Shown: positions 7,440 to 12,360 of the stretch, piece by piece
Layout: the number at the start of each line of letters is the position of its first letter
Numbering within the stretch: position 1 is the stretch's first letter
Source: Opitutaceae bacterium
GTDB lineage: Bacteria; Verrucomicrobiota; Verrucomicrobiia; Opitutales; Opitutaceae
Length of the DNA: 12,360 nt
Direction: 5' to 3'
NCBI GenBank assembly: GCA_009919985.1
Contig: RGAX01000070.1
Coordinates: forward strand, 1 to 12,360
Notes under the pieces: generated by a model
The model's input: only the letters and a program-made list of their open reading frames with translations
The model's database searches: none
What the model was told of the DNA's origin: nothing
Program-made: the position numbers and the translations under genes

Positions 7440-7751
7440 AAGAAAATGAAGGGTTGAGGAAAGGGTGGGGAAATTAACTCTGGAAAGTACTAACGCACAC
7501 AATCCGGAAACGTTGCACGGACGTGATTACATGAATCGCTTATAATTACTAAAACTTAGGCAGGGTGTTTTTTGAGGTACAAAAAGCACTTTAGCAGATG
7601 GCATGCCGCTGCGGGAGGATGGCTTTGCATCAATCACAAACCCAAGTCTTATTTGGTATCCGCCTTGCTAAGCTTGATTCAGGGGCCAGGGCGTGACGTT
7701 TTGTGTTCGCTCGCGTCTTCGTCTGCATTCCCGCTTTTTTTAATTGAACCC
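7440..7751. other. Divergent intergenic region between the peptidase and moxR genes
   Basis: About 310 nt without a convincing gene, and markedly more A/T-rich in its middle (7540-7590) than its surroundings. It must hold the promoters of both the leftward peptidase gene and the rightward MoxR cluster. The plus-strand frame is open from an ATG at 7572 into moxR, but those 60 codons do not look like the start of a MoxR protein. A short T-run (7735-7741) precedes the moxR start. I see no RNA gene or known riboswitch here. Confidence 0.6.
7513..7546 (+). promoter_or_regulatory. Candidate promoter of the moxR cluster
   Basis: A perfect TATAAT lies at 7541-7546 in an A/T-rich patch, pointing toward moxR. 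The best -35-like match is TTGCAC at 7513-7518, but the 22-nt spacing is longer than the usual 16-18. Transcription from here would leave a leader of about 200 nt before the moxR ATG. The same patch read on the minus strand gives TATAAG, so it might also serve the peptidase gene. Confidence 0.28.
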
Positions 7752-8729
7752 ATGATCACCGGTCCTATCTGGTCGCAAAAACTCCGCGTCGAAATCGCCA
7801 AAGCTGTCTTGGGCAACGAGCACGTCATCGAGCGCCTGCTCGTCGCTTTGCTCGCCAATGGCCACATTTTGCTCGAGGGCATGCCAGGTCTTGCGAAGAC
7901 CTTGCTCATTAAATCTCTAGGCTCCGCCCTCGGCGTGCATTGTGACCGCATCCAGTTCACGCCGGATCTTCTCCCAAGTGACGTCGTCGGCACGATGATC
8001 TTCCAGCCCAACACGGGACAATTCACCGCGCACCGCGGCCCGATCTTCGCCAATCTGGTCCTCGCTGACGAAATCAACCGCGCGCCCGCCAAGGTCCAGA
8101 GCGCACTCCTCGAAGCTATGCAGGAGAAACAAGTCACCATCGGCGGCAAAACCCACGCGTTGCCTAAACCGTTTTTCGTGATGGCGACCCAAAATCCTGT
8201 AGAACAAGAAGGCACCTATGCGCTCCCTGAGGCGCAAATGGACCGATTCATTTTTAAACTCCTGGTTGATTATCCCTCCGCCGAAGAAGAGACGATCCTG
8301 ATGGAGCGTTGGGGCCAAGTTACCAGCCAGCCCGAGCTCGTCGCCGTATCGAGCGGCGAAGAATTACTCGAACTCCGCAAGGCCGTCGACCGCATCTACG
8401 TGTCGCCCGAGATCAAGGGCTACATTTTAAACCTTGTTCGCGCCACGCGTGCCCTCGCGGTGCCGTTGGCGGATGGTTCACGTACGCTCAATTTTGGTGG
8501 GTCGCCGCGCGCCTGTCTTGCTCTATACCAAGCCAGTCGAGCCCTCGCTTGGTTGCGCGGACAAGATCACGTCTCGCCCGATCTCGTCCAGGACGTGTTC
8601 CCTGATGCACTCCGGCACCGTGTGAATCTCACCTACGAAGCCGAGGCCGCTGATCTCAACGCCGAGAAAATCCTGAGTCGCATCATCGCCGAAGTCGCCG
8701 TGCCTACTGCAGGCTCCAAGGCCGCTTAA
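7752..8729 (+). CDS. MoxR-family AAA+ ATPase
   Basis: A 325-residue AAA+ ATPase of the MoxR class, chaperone-like ATPases that work with VWA proteins to mature or activate enzyme or membrane complexes. Visible motifs are Walker A GMPGLAKT (43-50), the TPDLLPSDVVG block (70-80), Walker B LVLADE (102-107) followed by INRAP, sensor 1 in MATQNP (144-149), EGTYALPEAQMDRF with the arginine finger region (153-166), and sensor 2 GSPR (Arg253). Length is normal for the family. ATG 7752 is preferred over the in-frame ATG 7572 because it gives the normal N-terminus. The ribosome binding site is not recognisable; the leader is T-rich. It is the first gene of a plus-strand cluster with DUF58 and two VWA genes, the classical setting for MoxR. 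Confidence 0.95.
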   Translation: MITGPIWSQKLRVEIAKAVLGNEHVIERLLVALLANGHILLEGMPGLAKTLLIKSLGSALGVHCDRIQFTPDLLPSDVVGTMIFQPNTGQFTAHRGPIFANLVLADEINRAPAKVQSALLEAMQEKQVTIGGKTHALPKPFFVMATQNPVEQEGTYALPEAQMDRFIFKLLVDYPSAEEETILMERWGQVTSQPELVAVSSGEELLELRKAVDRIYVSPEIKGYILNLVRATRALAVPLADGSRTLNFGGSPRACLALYQASRALAWLRGQDHVSPDLVQDVFPDALRHRVNLTYEAEAADLNAEKILSRIIAEVAVPTAGSKAA

Positions 8730-8738
8730 TCAATCCTC

Positions 8739-8759
8739 AAGCGCAGCGTGGTTGCGCTT
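8739..8759. repeat. Short inverted repeat between moxR and the DUF58 gene
   Basis: AAGCGCA (8739-8745) and TGCGCTT (8753-8759) form a 7-bp stem with a 7-nt loop, 9 nt after the moxR stop. No T-run follows, so it is not a full terminator. It could reduce read-through or shield the 3' end of the moxR message, setting different levels for moxR and the genes behind it. A related AAGCGCA stem lies after fabH near 4471-4490. Confidence 0.4.
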
Positions 8760-8806
8760 CGCACCGTCGTCTGCTCCGTCGCTTTCGCGTCTCGCCCCCG
8801 CTTCCT

Positions 8807-9730
8807 TTGAGTTCACTGAACTCCCATCCCATCCTCGCCCCTCGGCCCCCGCTTCCGACGACCTCGGTCGCGTTACTGCGTCAACTCGAGTGGCGCATGA
8901 AACAAGCCGTCGAGAATCCCCTCACCGGCGAATACCGTTCGGTGTTTCGCGGGCGTGGCATGGAGTTTGACCAAGTCGTAAAATATAATTTCGGCGACGA
9001 TATCCGCGACATCGACTGGAACGTCACCGCGCGCCTCGGCGAACCGTTCCGCAAAAAATTCATCGAGGAACGTGAGCTCACCGTCCTCATCGTCTTCGAG
9101 GACACGCTCTCGCTGCAATTCGGCTCCGGCTCCCGCACCAAGCGCGCCGCGCTCCTCGAGCTCGCCTCGCTCGCGATGATGCTTTCCGCCGCCAACCGCG
9201 ATCGCGTCGGCATCGTCCACGCTTATCCCGGCGGCCATCGTCTCACCGAACCCGTGCGCGGCCGCGGTCCGATTTTAAACGCCATCGCCGATCTCATCGG
9301 TCGTCCCACGCCGGCCATGGCCGATGCGCAACCGGTCGAGACGCCGTGGAAGTTCATCGCGCACGCCGCTTCCAATCACAGCATGTTGCTCTGGCTCGGC
9401 GATTTTCCGCCGCGCGTCACGCCGCCCGGTTGGCCCGTGATTCGGCGGCGTTATCAACCGATTGGTTTCCGCGTCGAAGATGCGTGGGAACGCGAACTGC
9501 CCGCCGGCGAGACCGTGACAGCTTTTGATCCAACCAGTAACCGTCTCGTTGTCCTCGATCCGCAATCCCGCGCTCATCGTGAAGCGCACGCCACCTGGTG
9601 CTCCGAGCGTGACGCTGCGTTTGCGAAACTGTTCCCCGATCGCCAGAGCCGCCTCGTCGTCACGCCTGAGGAATCCATGGTCGATGCACTCGTGAAATTT
9701 TTCCACGGGCACATGCGCCTACGCCGCTAA
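8807..9730 (+). CDS. DUF58 domain protein (VWA-like partner of MoxR)
   Basis: A 307-residue protein with the DUF58 signature: NPLTGEYRSVFRGRGMEFDQVVKYNFGDDIRDIDWNVTAR in two adjoining blocks (residues ~37-76), then PFRKKFIEERELTVLIVF. DUF58 proteins carry a VWA-like fold and accompany MoxR ATPases; their precise biochemical role is not settled. Where family members usually have D-x-S-x-S for metal binding, this one reads E98-D-T100-L-S102 ahead of the conserved FGSG, so the site is altered. No membrane helix is evident. The start is TTG at 8807: no ATG lies upstream in frame after the moxR stop, and the first in-frame ATG (residue 31) would cut conserved sequence. CTG 8771 or 8816 cannot be ruled out. 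A 77-nt gap with a hairpin separates it from moxR, and the BatA-like gene starts 2 nt after its stop. Confidence 0.9.
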   Translation: MSSLNSHPILAPRPPLPTTSVALLRQLEWRMKQAVENPLTGEYRSVFRGRGMEFDQVVKYNFGDDIRDIDWNVTARLGEPFRKKFIEERELTVLIVFEDTLSLQFGSGSRTKRAALLELASLAMMLSAANRDRVGIVHAYPGGHRLTEPVRGRGPILNAIADLIGRPTPAMADAQPVETPWKFIAHAASNHSMLLWLGDFPPRVTPPGWPVIRRRYQPIGFRVEDAWERELPAGETVTAFDPTSNRLVVLDPQSRAHREAHATWCSERDAAFAKLFPDRQSRLVVTPEESMVDALVKFFHGHMRLRR

Positions 9731-9732
9731 CC

Positions 9733-10749
9733 ATGAACGATGTCGCCCTCCAATATCCGTGGTGGTTGCTTGCGCTGCTCATTTTGCCGCTGATGAGCTG
9801 GCTGCGTTGGCGGCGCGGGTTGCCGGCGTTGATCGTGCCGTTTGCGGCGGCGTGGTGGCGTCCGGTGCTCGTGCCCGCGACCCGTTTGCCGGCGATTTTG
9901 ATGGGCAGTGGCTTGGTGTTGCTCGTGGTCGCACTCGCGCGGCCGCAAAAAATGGAGATCAGCACCGAGGTGCGGCAGGAAGGCTATGATCTCATGCTAG
10001 CGATCGACCTCTCGGGCTCGATGCTCGCGGAAGATTTTGAACAAGGCGGCGTGCGGCTCAATCGCCTCCAAGCCATCAAGCCCGTCATCCAAGCCTTCAT
10101 CAACACGCGCCCCAACGACCGCATCGGTCTCGCCGTTTTTGCGGGTCGCGCGTACACGCTCGCGCCGCTCACCGCCGATCACGCGTGGCTCGCGCGCCAG
10201 ACGGAGCGGCTCAAGATCGGTCTCATGGAAGACGGCACCGCCATCGGTGACGGTCTCGGCGTCGCACTCACTCGACTCGAACAATCCAAGAACGACAAAA
10301 CCACTAAGCGCCCGAGCGCGTTCATCGTGTTGCTCACCGATGGTTCTAACAACCGCGGCGTCCTCAAGCCCGCGCAAGCCGCTGAGATTGCGAAGACACG
10401 CGGTATCACCGTTTACACGATCGGTGCGGGCAAAGCTGGCTCCGCGCCGTATCCGATCTTCGACGAAACGGGCAAGATCACCGGTTATCGCCGCATTCTC
10501 GCCGATCTCGACGAAGAAGCGTTGCGCGACATAGCCAAGACCACCGGTGGCGCCTATTTCCGCGCCGATAACACCGACACCATCGCCGCCGCCTTCAAGG
10601 CCATCGACGGCGCGAAAAAACTCCGCTTCGAAGCCAAGACCAAGCGCGCGCGCGAACTGTTTCCCTGGCTCGTCTCGGGCTCGTTGGGCTTGTTGCTGGC
10701 GGGCGGATTATTGGCGTACACGCCGTGGCGCCGGGAGGCTCTTACATGA
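9733..10749 (+). CDS. batA: BatA-like VWA membrane protein
   Basis: A 338-residue membrane-anchored von Willebrand factor A protein. Two N-terminal hydrophobic helices (~10-24 and ~53-69) precede the VWA domain (~85-295), and a single helix (~312-330) ends the protein, the layout of Bacteroides aerotolerance BatA. The metal-ion-dependent adhesion site is complete: Asp92-x-Ser94-x-Ser96 in DLSGSM, Thr169 in EDGTAIGDG and Asp203 in LLTDGSNN. Such proteins are thought to bind partners through a metal and to act with MoxR ATPases. In some bacteria they affect oxidative stress tolerance or envelope integrity, but the exact role is unsettled. ATG 9733 lies 2 nt after the DUF58 stop without a Shine-Dalgarno site, so coupled translation is likely. 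The stop codon overlaps the next start as ATGA. Confidence 0.93.
   Translation: MNDVALQYPWWLLALLILPLMSWLRWRRGLPALIVPFAAAWWRPVLVPATRLPAILMGSGLVLLVVALARPQKMEISTEVRQEGYDLMLAIDLSGSMLAEDFEQGGVRLNRLQAIKPVIQAFINTRPNDRIGLAVFAGRAYTLAPLTADHAWLARQTERLKIGLMEDGTAIGDGLGVALTRLEQSKNDKTTKRPSAFIVLLTDGSNNRGVLKPAQAAEIAKTRGITVYTIGAGKAGSAPYPIFDETGKITGYRRILADLDEEALRDIAKTTGGAYFRADNTDTIAAAFKAIDGAKKLRFEAKTKRARELFPWLVSGSLGLLLAGGLLAYTPWRREALT
10733..10738 (+). promoter_or_regulatory. Strong ribosome binding site for the BatB-like gene
   Basis: GGGAGG inside the end of the batA-like gene ends 7 nt before ATG 10746. It is the only clear Shine-Dalgarno site at correct spacing among the genes of this window, and it supports the overlapping start. 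Confidence 0.8.
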
Positions 10750-12360
10750 GCCTCGGTCAACCGCACGCGCTCTGGTTGTTGCTTCTCGTCGCGGCGCTCG
10801 CGCTGTTCGATGGCTTGCGCCAAGGCGTCGTCGCCGGGCGCTGGCCGGGCATCATGCGTCTCTGGGCCGGCCGCGAGCGCGTCGATCTCGACGTCACGAT
10901 CAAGCCGCCGCGCGTGCGTTGGCGTTTCTGGCTCGGGCTAGCGTTGCTCGTCGTCGCGCTCGCTGGGCCGCGCTACGGCTTTGTCGATGTCCCTGTCGGT
11001 GAACAGCCCAAAGAGGTCATGATCGCGCTCGATCTGTCGCGCAGCATGTTGGCGCGCGATGTGAAACCTTCGCGGCTCGATCACGCCAAGCTCCTCATCC
11101 AAGGCCTCCTCGATAAACTCTCCGGCGAACGCGTCGGTCTCGTGCTCTTTGCGGGCACCTCTTACTTACAACTGCCGCTTAGCGTGGACTATGATATTCT
11201 CGCCGGTTTGTTGCCCAACCTCTCGCCCGATTATTTTCCGCAAGGTGGGACTAACTTCCGCGCGATGCTCGAGACGAGTCTCGCCGCGTACAGTCCGACC
11301 GACGGCGTGCAACGCGTGCTCGTCGTCTTGAGCGATGGTGAAGCCTTTGACGACGCCTGGAAACCCCTAGCGTCGCAGTTGAAACAACGCGGCGTGCGTC
11401 TCGTCACCCTCGGCGTCGGTACGTCGGCCGGCGCCGTGATTCCCTTGGGTCGCGATGGCGTCGTGCGCGACGCGACGGGTACCGAAGTCGTCACCAAACT
11501 CAAAGCCGCCACGCTCGAAGAGATGGCGAAAGCCACGGGTGGACTTTACGCGCCCGCGCGCTCCTGGGTGAACGTCGTCGATCTGCTTAAACGCGTCGGC
11601 ACCGCCGAGTCGAAAGCCACCGCCTATATCAAAGATCAGACGCGCTTGGTTGAGCGCTACGCCTGGGCGCTGGTGCCAGCGTTGGTGTTGTTAGCGCTCA
11701 GTTTCTGGCGCGAATTGCCCGTGCGGCCGCGCGCGCGCGACGTGCGTTTGCCGGTCGCGAAACCTGTCACGGCGCGCCCCCGCGCGGCGTTTGTCGCCGG
11801 TCTCGCCACGTTGAGTCTCTTGAGCCTCGTCCTCGTCGGCTACGCGCAAGACGCCGCCGAAAACGAAGACCCCAACAGCCCTGCCGCGCGCACGCCCATG
11901 GCCACGCTCGGCGCGATGGTCGGCCGCCGCATCGAGCAGATCTTGGCGAAGCCCAAGCCCGAGAGCTTCGACTGCGTTTCCCTCGCGATCGACATGATCG
12001 CCTACATGGAAAACAACCTGAAGGCTCGCCAACGTTTCCCGGTTTCCGTGCCCGATGATGCGTTGCGTGCCGTCGCCCTCGGCGAAGCCCTTGAACGCGC
12101 CGGTGGGGATTGGCCCAAGCTGCGCGCCGACATCGACGCGCTGGCCCGCGCCAATCGCGAGCCTTGGCAAACCGCCCGCCCCGATGCTGCAGGAAAGACC
12201 TCGCTCAATCCGAGCTTCGATCCTGCACACGACATGATTGAGTCCAACGGTCGCGGAGGTGTCGGCTTCAACCCCAGCGATCCCAATGCCGTCTCGGGTG
12301 AACCCGATGAGGCTAAAACCAAATTCGCGGCCAACTCCGCTTTCGGTTCGCTCGCTGCCA
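10746..12360 (+). CDS. batB: BatB-like VWA membrane protein with an extra membrane segment and C-terminal extension (3' partial)
   Basis: Open from ATG 10746 to the window edge, 538 residues seen, no stop reached. Helices at ~8-21 and ~60-76 precede a VWA domain (~90-290) with a complete metal site: Asp96-x-Ser98-x-Ser100 in DLSRSM, Thr169 in GGTNF and Asp197 in LSDGEAF. A third helix (~305-321) is where BatB proteins normally end. Here the frame continues with an Arg-rich stretch, a fourth hydrophobic segment (~347-366) that looks like a signal peptide ending in GYAQDA, and at least 170 further residues. A mostly helical part (~384-475) is followed by a Gly/Asn/Pro/Asp-rich stretch (~485-520). 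I do not recognise this extension and see no clear TPR repeat, though BatB-BatC (TPR) fusions are an obvious comparison. The start overlaps the batA-like stop by ATGA and has a good Shine-Dalgarno site. Confidence 0.9.
   Translation, partial: MSLGQPHALWLLLLVAALALFDGLRQGVVAGRWPGIMRLWAGRERVDLDVTIKPPRVRWRFWLGLALLVVALAGPRYGFVDVPVGEQPKEVMIALDLSRSMLARDVKPSRLDHAKLLIQGLLDKLSGERVGLVLFAGTSYLQLPLSVDYDILAGLLPNLSPDYFPQGGTNFRAMLETSLAAYSPTDGVQRVLVVLSDGEAFDDAWKPLASQLKQRGVRLVTLGVGTSAGAVIPLGRDGVVRDATGTEVVTKLKAATLEEMAKATGGLYAPARSWVNVVDLLKRVGTAESKATAYIKDQTRLVERYAWALVPALVLLALSFWRELPVRPRARDVRLPVAKPVTARPRAAFVAGLATLSLLSLVLVGYAQDAAENEDPNSPAARTPMATLGAMVGRRIEQILAKPKPESFDCVSLAIDMIAYMENNLKARQRFPVSVPDDALRAVALGEALERAGGDWPKLRADIDALARANREPWQTARPDAAGKTSLNPSFDPAHDMIESNGRGGVGFNPSDPNAVSGEPDEAKTKFAANSAFGSLAA

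Noticed and set aside
7440..7502. 21-residue upstream extension of the peptidase to ATG 7502
   Set aside because: It would bury the signal peptide behind extra residues and add the only Cys of the protein; the start at 7439 gives a normal secretion signal.
7572..7751. 60-residue N-terminal extension of the MoxR protein
   Set aside because: The frame is open, but the residues do not resemble MoxR N-termini, and starting at 7752 gives normal family length.
1..12360. Defence island, phage, transposon, CRISPR or biosynthetic cluster
   Set aside because: No nuclease, integrase, transposase, repeat-spacer array or modular synthase is encoded. MoxR plus VWA proteins occur in some defence-like ternary systems, but the DUF58/BatA/BatB membrane set here matches the ordinary Bat-type cluster.

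Overview
This window is G+C-rich bacterial chromosome carrying eight gene products and two partial genes. Gene content and style fit the Verrucomicrobiota, most likely an Opitutaceae relative. The hints are a pyrG-kdsA pair, a metal-type KdsA, a secreted M14 peptidase with a long C-terminal extension, a MoxR/DUF58/BatA/BatB cluster, and mostly weak or absent Shine-Dalgarno sites. The taxonomic call is inference from gene style, not from a marker gene. KdsA implies a Gram-negative cell with Kdo-containing lipopolysaccharide.

Layout. (1) Positions 2-370 hold the 3' part of a GNAT acetyltransferase frame that runs straight into a two-helix membrane segment. (2) Positions 429-4468, plus strand, form a tight row that looks like an operon: pyrG (CTP synthase), kdsA (Kdo-8-phosphate synthase, 4 nt later), a short protein with one lipoyl domain and one peripheral-subunit-binding domain but no E2 catalytic domain, and a FabH-like ketoacyl synthase III. 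CTP and Kdo-8-P both feed Kdo activation (CMP-Kdo), and FabH starts fatty acid chains, so the row leans toward envelope building. (3) Positions 4469-4592 are a convergent intergenic gap with a strong intrinsic terminator serving the minus strand. (4) Positions 4593-7439, minus strand, encode a large, cysteine-free, secreted M14-type zinc carboxypeptidase-like protein. (5) Positions 7440-7751 are a divergent promoter region. (6) From 7752 to the window end, plus strand, lies a MoxR AAA+ ATPase, a DUF58 protein, a BatA-like VWA protein and a BatB-like VWA protein. The last two overlap by ATGA, and the last runs off the edge. MoxR-VWA clusters of this sort are thought to act as chaperone/maturation modules for periplasmic or membrane complexes.

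I found no RNA genes, CRISPR arrays, insertion sequences or prophage parts. Most of the window is recognisable, conserved biology, and I see no clear new system. The points most worth a second look are the GNAT-membrane junction at the left edge, the lipoyl/PSBD mini-protein beside a ketoacyl synthase, the altered metal-site motif in the DUF58 protein, and the unusual extra transmembrane segment and tail on the BatB-like protein.
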